From Nelumbo lutea (taxonomy: Eukaryota > Streptophyta > Magnoliopsida > Proteales > Nelumbonaceae), in NCBI GenBank assembly GCA_022828595.1, contig JAKGHH010000003.1, positions 52,937,759-53,001,758 of the forward strand: DNA of 64,000 nt, given 5' to 3'. Each line of letters begins with the position of its first letter. Within the stretch, counting starts at the first letter, position 1. This document shows positions 24,621 through 35,938 of this stretch, piece after piece. Under the pieces are notes generated by a model. It saw only the letters and a program-made list of their open reading frames with translations, had not been told where the DNA came from and did not search any database. Made by a program: the position numbers and the translations under genes.

Positions 24621-24788
24621 TGTATACAAGCACACGCTCAACACGAGCGCCCTTCACCAGTTATCTGGAACAGAATTAGTCATCCCAAATTATTCCTAAG
24701 GCACTAGAAGCATAGGGATTCTAAGAGTTGATAAAAGGAGTTGAGGCAAGTGTTGACGCCTATGGCTCGAGTCTAGATTTGTTGACCG

Positions 24789-24905
24789 ACACATTACTAG
24801 CCACATTAAAACAATGACACATCAAGAACATCTCCCATGAATGATAATATAAAATACAAGAGATGTCTCCATTGTGTGGCTATATTCATGTGGCTAGCAA
24901 TGTGT
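24789..24905. repeat. 117-bp foldback element
   Basis: ACACATTACTAGCCACAT (24789-24806) is mirrored by ATGTGGCTAGCAATGTGT (24888-24905), one mismatch in 18. The inner part (CATCTCCCATGAATGATAAT...AGAGATGTCTCC) resembles the foldback inside RPP1 intron 3. Confidence 0.65.
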
Positions 24906-25439
24906 TGTGGTTAGAAATCCAAACTCATATGCCTCAAGGTAAGAAATTACGTTTCAAACCTCTATTGTCCAATGAGGAGAGGATCTTCTATTGGCCTAAT
25001 GATCCTATGTGTTTTGATGGTAATAAAACTCATTGAAAGTACAAATAATGTGCTAAGTATGCAACCACTCCAAATAAGCTTCTTTGAGCTAAATTTGTTA
25101 TAAGCATCTTGTTAAAGAAAAAGAAGTTAAAGCATTGCTTAATTCAGCTGAATGATGTAAATTTCCTTAACATCATCACCACTCTCTCCAAATTTGAGGA
25201 TTACTCCAAGGAACTTAAAGAATGAATGAATTATAAGGGATAAGAAGATATCTACAACTCATAAAGGAGGAAAGAAGCATCAAGTCCATGGTTTAAGTGT
25301 CATATCTTTTAGGTTCTTGCTGTAATCATTTGTTTGAGATGCACAACACATGATGCTCAACAAGACTAAACTTGGTGAAATCAACCTTAGAAACCAATGG
25401 CTAGTTTAGTTCCTATGCTTTTTTAGACTTAAAACTACA

Positions 25440-26480
25440 AACGAAGCTATTGCCAAGTAGTAGTTGATTACCCAGAAATGCACAGTCAACTACCCTTGAC
25501 AACCAAGGCATGAAATTGCCCTAACACTATAAAATAGTTGACTACCCAAAATGCATAGTCAACTACCCTTGATAGTTGAGGCATGAAATGTCTTGACACT
25601 ATGTTGTAGTTGATTACCCAAAAATTCATGGTTAACTACCTTTTGATAGGCTAGGTTGAAAATTCATACTAGTCATTTAATTAGAGGAAGTAGTTGACCA
25701 AAGGAGAAAAAAATCCACCCTTTCATTTGACAAGCAACTAGTTTTTTAGATTTTTTACCATTTGAAGACATAATAGTTCTATTTTTTGTACGCCTTCTAT
25801 CTTGCTGAGGACACTTTGAATCATTTACATGAATGGTAAAAGTCCTTCAATGGCTAGAACTTTTATAAATAAGAGAGGTTTTGGCTTAAACCAAACAATA
25901 AGAAAGAAAATACCATGTACTTGCATTGTACATAATGTATACTTGTTTTAAGAGAGCAAGTTTTTGTAAGAGTCTCTTTCTTTTTTAAGAGACTTCTAAG
26001 CTTCAATAATTTCAAGAATAAGAAAAGCTGAAAAGCCCTAGTGCTTATACAATTTCACTAAGCTACTGTGAATCTCTTCATTAAGTCGAGTAACTGAATT
26101 GTTTCTCTTTCAACTAAGTAGTTTATGTTGTATATCGTATTATATCCCTATTGAGAAGCTTTGAGTCTTGTTGTATCTACACTTCATTTTAATATCATTT
26201 GAGTATAGAGAGTATTTTAGGGTTGAACATCATTCAAGGTTTGATTGACACTTAGAAGTTTAACCTAGGTTGGGTAACCACTTGTAAGTTCTACTAGGTT
26301 AAGTTGGGATAGCACACAAAAGTATATCAAAAGTATTACATGCACTTTTGAAATTCCTACTAGTTGTGTACAAGCTTTGTTGGCGTTTGGAAATCAAGGT
26401 GGTTTTGAATTGGTGGAAATCCTAAAAAGGTCTGAAGTAGAGAACATAGGCAGGGTTTGCTAAACCTCCATAAAAATTGT
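25440..26480 (+). repeat. SIRE-like copia LTR, probably solo or fragment
   Basis: At 25455-25640 about three units of roughly 80 bp repeat TAGTTGACTACCC ... AGTCAACTACC, a palindromic word set familiar from U3 regions of SIRE/Maximus copia LTRs. It is followed by a TATAAATAAGAG-like stretch near 25865-25875 and, at 26250-26480, by the TTTAACCTAGGTTGG...GGTTTGCTAAACC region that resembles the U5 end of such LTRs. No gag-pol coding sequence follows. Limits are approximate. Confidence 0.5.
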
Positions 26481-27830
26481 TCGTATTTTTTTTCTTGTTT
26501 TTTATTTCTTGCTTTATTTTCAAGTTTTGCATTTACTTTACTACTAATTTTTATTAACTTCTTACTAACTGCCTAAACTTGAATATCTAGCTATGTGGCT
26601 ATTTTGCAATTCTTGTTTTTACTCTTATTCACTTTTTAAACTGCAAAATACAAATATCTTGGTGTAGTTATTGAGCGACTAATCTTACTAACATTTACTA
26701 ACTACACTAACTCTTTATTTTCAACAGTTATTGAGCTTCATTGTTTGCTAACACTTACTAATTGCTAACCACTAGCTACTTTACATTTACATTGTTGTGG
26801 TAATTTCATTTTTATTGTTTATTTGCATCAATCTATTCTTAAATTCATTACAAGCAATTATTTATTTATTCTTGAAATTATTTTCAGTAGTCATTTAGTT
26901 TACTTATTGAATCTCTACAAGACTGCATTTAATCTCAAGATTGCACATACATATACTTGCAACTACTATTTCTACATTTGTTGTTCATTTACTTTCTAGT
27001 TATAATTTATTTCAAGTAGTTATTTAAGTTTATTGTTCATTCTTTAGGTTTACTACTTTTGTATTCTCTAAGCTTTCTATTCCACTACAACTTATTCTAT
27101 TTATCAAGAAGACTTAGATTCTATTTAAGTTTATTGTCCATTTACTTTCCACTATTATGACATGCCATAAAAAGACACAATACCAAAAGAGCTTTATCCA
27201 ATCAATCCACAAGTGAATTTTGGTAAATACCACCTTAGTGGTGAGTATAGCCTTTTGGTTGAAGCTAAATAGCACTAAAATTCTAAAAATAAAAATAAAA
27301 AAAAAAACATATTAATATACAATGCTCCCTATTGTTCAATAAAACTTTATAATATATTTGTTTACAATTAAAAAAGATAATTTAAATTAAAAAGTCTCTC
27401 ATAATATCTTTTTGGACCCAAGAAGGTATACAATATACTTTTCTCTTACTAAATATAATTATTTTAATATGTCACTCTATGTCTCAATGTATACATGTGA
27501 GAACTTCATCTCCATTCACATGTTCACTCATACTCTATGTCCCAAATATCTCATAATATCTAGTTTTTCTTTAAATTAAAAATAAATAAATAGATAATGT
27601 ATCAAATACAAGTCTAATTACCAAACTTCCTTTCTATGATTCTATTGGTAAATGCCCCAAACCCCAAAAAAATAATAATAGCACTCCATATATAAACCCG
27701 GTCATATAAGAACAAAATAGCAAAATACAAGACATCTCAAATACTAGTAAGTGGCCACATGCTTTGCACGTGGCAGTTTTTTATGATGATGGTGATAGTA
27801 AATAATATATTTCCAAATTTTTCTATCATT
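26481..27830. other. AT-rich region, nothing recognised
   Basis: Follows the SIRE-like LTR. It contains repeated TTTACTAA / ACTACT-type words, with no ORF or RNA gene recognised. Confidence 0.4.
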
Positions 27831-27963
27831 TTTTATATTTCTATATCGATTAGATTTTTTCTTATTTGTCACACTTATTTTTGTTTAATATGATAATATA
27901 CAATATTAGAAATTTGCTCAAATGTTTTTTATAATTTTTATTTTTATACTTTTTTTTCTCATC

Positions 27964-28030
<67 letters not shown>

Positions 28031-28870
28031 GCATAAAGGATTAACACATTTGACCCAAAAAGGTTGAATTGTTGACTCACCACCAAATAGGAAAACAATT
28101 CCATTTTCAAATTGGTTTTAAATTTGTATTTTATTTCTATCACCAATAAAAATAATTATTCATTGTCACACTTACATAATTTATATAGTTTTTGTATTGT
28201 TTTATGCTCTTATGTTTTTTAATTTTTATTATTTAATTATGACTTCACAGATTGACACATTTGACTTGAAAGTTTGAATTTGATCTACCACCAAATAGGA
28301 AAACAATTTCACTTTTGGGTTGGTTTTAAATTTTGTATTTTATTTTCATTATCAATAAAAAGTTAAAAATAATTATTTTTATCGTGTTTTACTTTTAATA
28401 TGATTAGTATAAAATACTAAAGGTATATCCAAAGGTTTTCTATGGAGTTTTTATATTTTTTGTATGTTTATTATTTAATTAGGAGATCAAGGGTTGACAA
28501 ATATGACACATCATCATCTAAACCTTATTCCAACTATATGGGGTTGGTAACATGACCCACAACCAAATAGGAAATCAGTTTCATATTTGAACTGATTTCA
28601 AAATTTGTATTTCATTTCTAACATCAATAAAAGCAATTAATGTTTACTACATGTATTTTCATTAATATGATTAATATAAAATATTAGTGATGTGACCAAT
28701 GTTTCTATATTTTTTAAATTTTTAAAATTTTTGTATTTTATTTCATTTTAAAGTTTTATTATTTAATTATGACATCATGGGTTGATCCATTTCACTTGGA
28801 TGGTTGAATTACTTACCCACTACCAGGATGGAAGAATGGTGACATTTCTAGGCTGGTTTTAAACATGGGT
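27830..28870. repeat. Tandem array of about 210-270-bp units (four diverged copies)
   Basis: The anchor CACCACCAAATAGG recurs, with changes, near 28077, 28287, 28556 and 28816. Before each comes a GGTTGA-ACATTTGAC block, and after it TTGGTTTTAAATTTGTATTTTATTTCTA, AATAAAA and TTAATATGATTA blocks. Copy three carries an extra insert of about 40 bp at 28510-28548. Copy one contains the TTA microsatellite. Confidence 0.7.
27966..28031. repeat. (TTA)n microsatellite, about 22 units
   Basis: An uninterrupted TTA/ATT run. It creates a false poly-Ile ORF on the minus strand. Confidence 0.95.
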
Positions 28871-29344
28871 ATTGCTAAAAGTATTGGAAGTAAATCTAAT
28901 TTATTATCTTCTTTACCAAAAAAAATGACAATTTATTTGAAGAAAAAAATCATAGATTTTATTAGTGAGAAAAAAATAACTTAAATATAGGATTAAATGA
29001 GAGAGAATGGCAATTAATACCTTAAATACAAGACTTAATGAGAGGTAATTAAATTAGGAAAAAAAAAGTAGTTCAAATTACATTTTATACCCTCACAATT
29101 AGAGAGGGGCCAAACTAAAAATAAGGAATTTTAGTGAAAAGTAAATGATGGGAGTTAATACCTTTAATATGAGACTTAATGAGAGAGAATTAAATAAGGT
29201 GAAAAGTCGGTTCAAATTACATTTTCTGCTCTCACAATTTCAAAGGGATCCAATGCAAAAATAGGGAGAATTTAGTTAAACAAAAGTTCCCCACTATTTC
29301 GTCATTTTGTTCTAATACACACAACATTTTCTATATAAATATAA
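28871..29344. other. AT-rich interval with an internal duplication
   Basis: About 29000-29100 and 29140-29250 share TTAATACCTTaAATa-GACTTAATGAGAG, GTTCAAATTACATTTT and CTCACAATT blocks, so a unit of about 130 bp is present twice. No gene. Confidence 0.5.
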
Positions 29345-29763
29345 TATATCAAATATTTTTAATCAAATTGACTTAAACTAAACAAAAAATCAAATTTTGT
29401 AGTACTTAATATTCTGATATTTTTTACATTTTATTTAGATGACCATGGATGCATTAATTTTATATATGCAATATGATAGAACTTAAATTTTACTTTTCAC
29501 ACTTCACATTTTTTATAAAAATTTATAAAGTATTTTTGTGGCAAATAGTATATGGAAAACACTAGCATTGTAACCGTAGGCCTACTCCTTATGACCATAT
29601 AAACCCCATTAGCAAGCATGCCATTTTTATGACCCTAGGTCCCACTTGGTGACCTTAGCACTCATGAAATAAGAGATCGTGGTTCTCTCATCTGTACGAC
29701 ATTCACAACAAAGCATGGTCTTTTTGGTTTTTGACTTTTATAGGAAAGAGATCATTAGACTAA

Positions 29764-30376
29764 GGTGGCATTGATAAATCTGAAAATTCAGATATGAAAA
29801 GTTAAAAAGATATTAAAAGTGTCTAAAATCTAAAAAAAGGCATAAACACTATTCTACTTTTTAGAGCATCTAAATCTATAAGTCCGTTTGTGTTGGATCA
29901 ACCCTTTATCATCTGAAATTTACTAATTTTACTATTTTACCCCTAGAACATACTATTTGGAAATGTTGAGTTCAATTTGCATTATCTCATAAAAATAATT
30001 TTCAACCTCAAAATAATATTGAAACAATACAAATAAAAGTAATAAATTAATAATTAATAATTAATAAATTAAATTATTAAAATTAAAAAATAATATTAAT
30101 GACTATAAAAACATTAAAATAATTAATAATTTACAAAAATTAAAATTAAAATAACTTTTAAAAATTAATGAAATAATTAAAAAATACTAGTTAATAAAAA
30201 TAATAAATAAATAATAAATAACAAAAGTAAATTTAATAAAAAATAATTGATGTTTAATAAAAAATATTAAAATAATTAATAATTAATAATAATAAAAATA
30301 TTATTATTATTCACCGAACCACCACTACTGCATGTTACAACAGCGGTGGCGGTGGTGGGAAGACAGGGAAGGGAGG

Positions 30377-30413
<37 letters not shown>

Positions 30414-30553
30414 CCGTCGTTACAATTTGTAGCAGTGGTGGCAGGAAGACAGGGCGGAGAGAGAGCAAGAGAGAGAGAGGGAGAGAGAGAGGGAAAGAGT
30501 GGGAGAGAGAGAGAGAGAGAGAGTGTGTGTGTGTGTGTGTGTGAGGGAGATAG

Positions 30554-30606
<53 letters not shown>

Positions 30607-30823
30607 TATGAAGACGGGAAAGAGAGGTCAAGGGGTAGTTTTGACTTTTGGTCACATCTGAAACGCGTCTGAACACGTTAAGTGATAGGCTTGAGTCTAA
30701 AAATTCTAGATCCGAAAAAAAAAAAATTCAGACCCTATTTCAGATGCAACACCAAACAAAGGTGGCGTCTAAAAAACAACATTTTCAGATTCAAACATCT
30801 GAAAATTGCGATCAAACGCCACC
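29764..30823. mobile_element. Harbinger-like non-autonomous element in the left arm
   Basis: About 1060 bp bounded by GGTGGCATTgATAAATCTG and the inverse ...ATCAAACGCCACC, flanked by TAA at 29761-29763 and 30824-30826 (CTAAG on each side if the last base pairs are counted as flank). The opposite arm of the large inverted repeat keeps the unfilled site near 33168-33174. Contains GA/GT microsatellites and no transposase. Confidence 0.75.
30379..30604. repeat. GA-rich and GT microsatellite cluster
   Basis: Long (GA)n runs at 30379-30407, about 30500-30522 and 30553-30604, and a (GT)n run at 30523-30541. The plus strand is almost pure purine for over 200 bp. Opposing Ser/Leu and Arg/Glu ORFs here are artefacts. 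Confidence 0.9.
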
Positions 30824-31615
30824 TAAGAGACATCAAACGACTACAACAGGCTAGTGACTGACAATCCTTTTATTATTTTTTTGTAAGAATTATTTCATAA
30901 TTAGAGCCTAAGGTTTTCTGCTACTATATAATTATAGATATATTGGAGTTTCAAATACATAATCCATAATTGAACCAAATTGTCAAGTTTTGACATTTTT
31001 CAAATCAAACCCGACTGACTTCTTTTAAAACTAACCATCTCGGATTGAGTTGGTCTAGTTTGGTTGATTTATAAAATTTTGTGAACATCTCCAAAATGTA
31101 CTAGTTCAAATTTAAGAAGATCAAAATCGCTCATCCTGCAACTAAGACCCCTTCAAGTTTAAGACTTCTCAATCAACTTTAGATAACAATAAATTACTTT
31201 TTAAGTCCCATCTAAAATATATTTAATTAAATTGTGATAATTTGTACAATCAATTAGCGAATTCAAGTTAGAGATTTTTAATGATATGTAAACATACTTT
31301 CTTTAGAAAGTTATCCTCATAAGCTTTGAGCTACCAATAAAGGAGGGAATTAGAAATTACTAAACCTAGAAACTAACCATGAATTATCTTAAAAGGTCAA
31401 GGGATTCTTTTGGGGAGCCAAAGTACAAGGGGGGTTGAAGCATTTGTTGACAAACATTGGGGAGGTTCAAGTAATTTGCCCTATAATAAAGTATTACACT
31501 TTGCGAAGTCATATAAGAGATTTTTGAATAGGAATTACTACCTTAAGCCTCATAGATTTGGCTTTTCCCTATAAAATTATTTCCACTTAAGTCCAACCCC
31601 AATACATAAAATTAG

Positions 31616-31829
31616 GCATGTTCATGGGCCAACCAGATTTTTCCTTTTTACTAATGAAAATGTCCAAGCCTAAGCTCAAGGTCAATTTGAAAATTAGGTA
31701 GAAATACATTATACATTATACATTATATATTTTTATTATATAATATTACCGAGCCAAGCTTGGGTTTCGAACAAGCTTATTAAAGAAATCCCAAGCCTGA
31801 GCCTGTGGGTCTAAAATCATGTCCAAGCT
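31616..31829. repeat. Copy of the GGGCTTGG/CCAAGCCC dispersed repeat
   Basis: Contains CATGTTCATGGGCCAA, AAGCTTGGGTTTCGAACAAGC and CCCAAGCCTGAGCCTGTGGG words shared with copies at 34960, 47330 and 63440. Confidence 0.5.
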
Positions 31830-31837
31830 CCATATAG

Positions 31838-32157
31838 TGTTTGGTTCTGTGATCATTTATTTGAAAAACGAGGCCAGGTCATCGCCATGTAGGCATTGAA
31901 GGAAACACCATTATTTGGTAACACTGTTTATTAAATAATTTTTTCTTGATTTGTGTGAGAGCCAACCATTGGGGAAAATATCATTTTTAATGTTTTTCCC
32001 AACACCCAACCATTTATTTACTATTGAACTTATGTGGCGTCTAATGGTGTCTAGTTGTCAAACAACATTGAATAAACATTTATCAACCACTCTCTCATTT
32101 TTCAAGATAAAAGTACAAAATATTTATTAAAATAAATGGCTACAGTACTAAACAAAA
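31838..32157. mobile_element. hAT-like MITE
   Basis: 320 bp with imperfect inverted ends GTTTGGTTCTGTGATCATTTATT / GTTTAGTACTGTAGCCATTTATT (right end read inverted). Flanked by CCATATAG (31830-31837) and CCATAGAA (32158-32165), which agree at 6 of 8 positions. Related by ends and inner GTAGGCATTGAAG-like words to 51010-51330. Confidence 0.6.
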
Positions 32158-32394
32158 CCATAGAATGGATAGCCCGTTGGGCTACCCGTCATGAACAAAT
32201 CTACATAGAATATCTCCGATTCAGATTTTCTATGATGCGGCCAATTACATACTATAATCCAATGCAATATATGTTATTTGTACTTTGTTAAATGGCATCC
32301 TAATGTCTAATCAATCAATGGGAATCAAGGTTCAAAGTATAGATATATATCAAATATTGTACAATATGTATCAATTTTGACCCACCGGTATGTT

Positions 32395-32560
32395 AAATAC
32401 TATGAGTTAGGGCATCTGGCCACGCCCACTTTTGAAGGTTAATATCCTTCATAGAGATGTCTTGGTTCAATTCTTGAAACTTAAAGAATCTAAGAGTATA
32501 ATTTGAACCTTGATGGGAATGAAGTCTTTTCACCACTATTCACAACTGAAAAATTGGGTT
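32395..32560 (+). repeat. Possible tRNA-derived SINE
   Basis: A box-A-like TAGGGCATCTGG (about 32408) and a box-B-like GGTTCAATTCT (about 32463) are spaced as in a tRNA promoter, but the stretch does not fold into a full tRNA by eye. Low certainty. Confidence 0.25.
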
Positions 32561-32575
32561 TAGTGTATATATAAA

Positions 32576-32920
32576 GGCAAAGGTGACGCATAAATCTTAA
32601 AGTGTATATTATAATATATTATATTATATTATGTTATATTATATTATATTATTATGTCATGTTATGTTATGTTAAAATATAGTTTATTTCTTGTAATGAG
32701 AGTATGACAAGTTGTAAATTTGAACTAATAGTGCTAGGGTATCAAGGCAAAGGTGACGCATAAGAAATATAGTTTATTTCTTGTAATGAGAGTATGACAA
32801 GAAATATAGTTTATTTCTTGTAATGAGAGTATGAGTGTATATATAAAGGCAAAGGTGACGCATAAGAAAAAATTATTTGTTGCAAGTTGAAGGGGCTAAT
32901 AGTGCTAGGGTATCAAGGAC
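32576..32920. repeat. Complex tandem repeat
   Basis: Three words recur in mixed order: GGCAAAGGTGACGCATAA (three times), AGTTTATTTCTTGTAATGAG (three times) and ATAGTGCTAGGGTATCAAGG (twice). A TTATA-type low-complexity run lies at 32610-32670. Confidence 0.85.
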
Positions 32921-33064
32921 AAGGGTAGAAATAGATAGAAATTATTTTAATTCTATGCATATAATTTAACGATGGATATGGCATTAAACATAATGAAATG
33001 GCAAAACAGGTCAACCCCATATAGTTACCATCTCTATCTAAAATAAATAATCCTTGTACTCAAT

Positions 33065-33091
<27 letters not shown>
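33065..33091. repeat. (TA)n microsatellite
   Basis: An uninterrupted TA run of about 13 units, just inside the inner end of the right inverted arm. Confidence 0.9.
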
Positions 33092-33096
<5 letters not shown>

Positions 33097-33421
33097 GATA
33101 AGGTAAAAAGTTAGGCTCTTACAAAAGTACTGTTAGCCACTTAGCTTGCTATGCTTGTCTAATGTCACTTAGTCCTGTGACCTCTTTCCTACAAAAAGTC
33201 AAAAACCAAAAGGGTCATGCCTTGTTGTGAAAGTCATACAGTTGACAGAACTTCGGCCTCTCATTTCCTGAGAACTAAGGTCATCAAAGTGGAAACCAAG
33301 GTCATAAAAATGGCACACATGCCGATAAGGGTGTTTGTGTGGTCACAAGGGGATACCCCTATTGTTTACAATGCTAGTTTTTCCACATTCTAGCATTTAC
33401 TACACGAATACTTAAACATTT

Positions 33422-34127
33422 GGGAAAATTCTCCATAGGTGCCCTGTACTTTAGGCAGAATGTCAATTTAGTATTCATGCTTTAAATCACAACAATCTAA
33501 TATCCCAACTTTCAATTTGTGATAATTTTATACCTCGCATTAGATTTTCATGGTTAGAAGATAAAAAGTCTTTAATACCCCCAGTGCTATTTTGACCAAT
33601 TAAAATTATTAAAATAGTCCATCAAACAATGCAAGTAGGAACCACTGTTCATACTTGTATTTACAGATTATCCGAGAACCATCTCCCTCACGCCGGTGGT
33701 GTCAAGCGAACACACCGCCAGGAAAGTTGATTTTGATGTGCACAACACCGGAAAATTATTACGCGGTCGAGAATCCTAGAACCAAGGAATAAAAATAATC
33801 AAATCCGAAGGGTTTGCTCTTTTTCTCTCCTTTTTCGTTTGTTCAACCTAGAATGTAGATAATAGAGGTTCTCAGAACGAAGACAACAGGGGATTAGGGA
33901 AATAAGAAGGGTAAAGGGTACTTTTGGTATTTTGAAATTTTTAACTCGCATGTGAGTCTTCGGACTGACGAAAATCTAACGCCGGATAAAAAATTGTCGC
34001 TAATTGAAAGTTCGGATGCTAAATTATCGCAAATTGAAAATTTGAATACTAGATTATCACGATTTAAAGTATGAATACTAAATTGACACTCAGCCTAAAG
34101 TATAGGGTACCTATCAAGAATTTTCCC
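33422..34127. mobile_element. Mutator-like MITE in the right arm, 9-bp TSD
   Basis: 706 bp with terminal inverted repeats of about 100 bp beginning GGGAAAATTCTCCATAGG (left) and GGGAAAATTCTTGATAGG (right, inverted). Flanked by TAAACATTT (33413-33421) and TAAAAATTT (34128-34136), a 9-bp duplication with one change. Long inverted ends and a 9-bp TSD point to a Mutator-like element. The unfilled site is readable in the opposite arm near 29521-29531. No transposase. Confidence 0.85.
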
Positions 34128-34959
34128 TAAAAATTTTATAAAGAGTCTATGAATGGTGAAAAATAAAATGTTAATTCCATCAAATTACACTTTTTAAATT
34201 AATACGTCCATGTTCATCTAAATAAAAATGTCAAAGAACTAAGTATTGCAAAATTTGATTTCGATTTGTTTTAAGTCAAACCGATTAAACCAATGTCAAT
34301 CTAATAAAATGCTAAAGTCAAATTTTGCTTTTGATTTACCTCAAAATCAACCCAAAAGTTTCAATTTGATTGGCAATATTAAGTGAAATCAAACCGAATC
34401 AACCCGTAAACAAACTCTAGTACATTTTAACACCTTGATCATTCACTCTTTTTTTTTTTTTTACTTTTTGTGAATTTTGGATGAAAAAATATAATGAATT
34501 AAATTATTTAAATTATTGATCTGGTTTAGCAGTAAATTTTCACATAGACAAAGATGAACTTTTTGTATTTGAAAATGGAAGGTACTAGAATTCCCTATCA
34601 CAGGAATTTGGAAACTTTCTCATGGATATCTGAGTATTACTACAAGAGATGATGAATTTAAAAAGGGTGACACCAAAACTTCGACCAACTCCAAAGAATG
34701 AAGTCTATGGACTCATCGGATTCTGAAGATGAGAATGATAAAATGATTTAAACTCAATTGAAAAAGAACATTTTTTTAGAAAATAAATAAAGTATTTCTC
34801 TACATAAAAATGTAATTTAAACATATTTGTACAAAGTATATCATCTAAAAACTGGTTTCCCATGCATCTATATTTGATTATGAATATCTTCTTAGAGGAT
34901 GATTGCTTTGACATGTCCCGCTTGTATTACCACCCAAACTGGATTTGGATGCGGATGCA

Positions 34960-35410
34960 AGCAAAACCTTTAAAACCCATTTGCCTTATCTGTTTTGAGT
35001 GGCCTAACGGGCTGGCCCAGCCAAGCCCATTTTAAGTCGGGCTTGGGCCTGACTTTAGGTCCACAGGCTTGGGTTTCCTCAAAAAGTCCCAGTCCGAGTA
35101 TGGGATCGATTTGATAATATATTAAATAATAAAAAAATATATTATATATAATATGTTTTTATTTGTTCCTCTTATCTTTTTAAAGTAATACTGAGATCTT
35201 TCATTATTTTTGGGCCTAGAGGTCATTTAATATACATAAAACAATTTTTTTATTAAAAAAAAAGAAAAAAAAATATTTTTTCAAATTTTTGGTTGGGCTT
35301 GGACTCAAGACTTAAGTTCGATGATCGGATTGGACTCGGGGTCAGGCTCAACTTACGCCTGAATGTATTCTGTTAATACAGAGACAAAGCCCAGCCCGAC
35401 CAGGCCTGTG
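34960..35410. repeat. Inverted-repeat element of the GGGCTTGG/CCAAGCCC family
   Basis: Starts with GGGCTGGCCCAGCCAAGCCC and GGGCTTGGGCC words and ends with mirrored GGTTGGGCTTGGACTC and AAAGCCCAGCCCGACCAGGCC words around an AT-rich middle. Related copies are listed at 31616, 47330 and 63440. TSD not fixed. Confidence 0.55.
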
Positions 35411-35887
35411 AACAGGGTCTACTATTCTATCAACCAAAACTACTCAAAACCTTCTCTCAAACCTCGCTTACCAATATTTTACCATGTGTCCATGTTCATT
35501 CCAAAACCGTTGAAAACATTTTCTCGAACCCCACTATAGGAGGCAAAATTTTAAAAGTTTGACTTGTATTTGTTTAAAAGAGCGCTTTAGGGGGTTGATT
35601 AAGCCAATATTGTGATCAATGGGCAAATTGAGAATTTTAAAGTGTATAAAAGCATGGCATCATCATTTTTGGATAAGTTTTTAACGATATATTAACAGAA
35701 GGGGGTATATATAATTTTCACAAAATCTCAAGGGAAATAAATTTAAGAGGAGGCCAAAGTACAAAGAAACTTTAAGCATTTATTAAAAGCATAAACAAGT
35801 TTTAAGCAAGTTCAAAATATGGAATATGAGATGCATCGTATCAATATCTTTAGCTAATCATAAGCATGGGGCTAAACTTGTAAGATG

Positions 35888-35932
35888 ATTAACTAATAAA
35901 TATTAGTATGTATACACATACATTTTAGTTCT
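35888..35932. repeat. 45-bp direct repeat (partner at 38587-38631)
   Basis: Identical base for base to 38587-38631. It sits at the left edge of the Pack-MULE-like element, while the partner lies 2.7 kb away beyond the L1 fragment. Confidence 0.85.
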
Positions 35933-35938
35933 CTACTC

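Larger units (their letters stand above)
29345..34285. mobile_element. Long inverted-repeat structure with two nested insertions
   Basis: The left arm (29345-29760, continuing 30827-30920 after an insertion) is the diverged reverse complement of the right arm (33095-33421, continuing 34137-34285 after another insertion). Matching words include TAGCATTGTAA, GCCATTTTTATGACC, TTTTTGGTTTTTGACTTTT, TTTAGATGA-CATGGA and AGAGCCTAA. Each arm is about 500 bp without its insertion, and a 2.2-kb centre separates them. Long inverted arms suggest a Mutator-like or foldback element, or two converging copies of one repeat. Outer ends and TSD were not fixed. Confidence 0.75.

Noticed and set aside
25455..25640. 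Regular short repeats as a CRISPR-like array
   Set aside because: The units are directly adjacent without unique spacers, and the genome is a plant. It fits an LTR repeat.
27862..28146. 94-aa ORF with a poly-Ile run
   Set aside because: It is produced by the (TTA)n microsatellite.
30332..30676. Arg/Glu-rich and Ser/Leu-rich ORFs on both strands
   Set aside because: They are translation of GA and GT microsatellites.
32395..32560. tRNA gene
   Set aside because: Only A- and B-box-like words are present. No acceptor or anticodon stem could be paired, so at most it is a SINE head.
29345..34285. Large palindrome as a replication origin or assembly fold-back error
   Set aside because: The arms have diverged and each holds a different later insertion, so this is not a sequencing duplication. 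Transposon ends explain it better.
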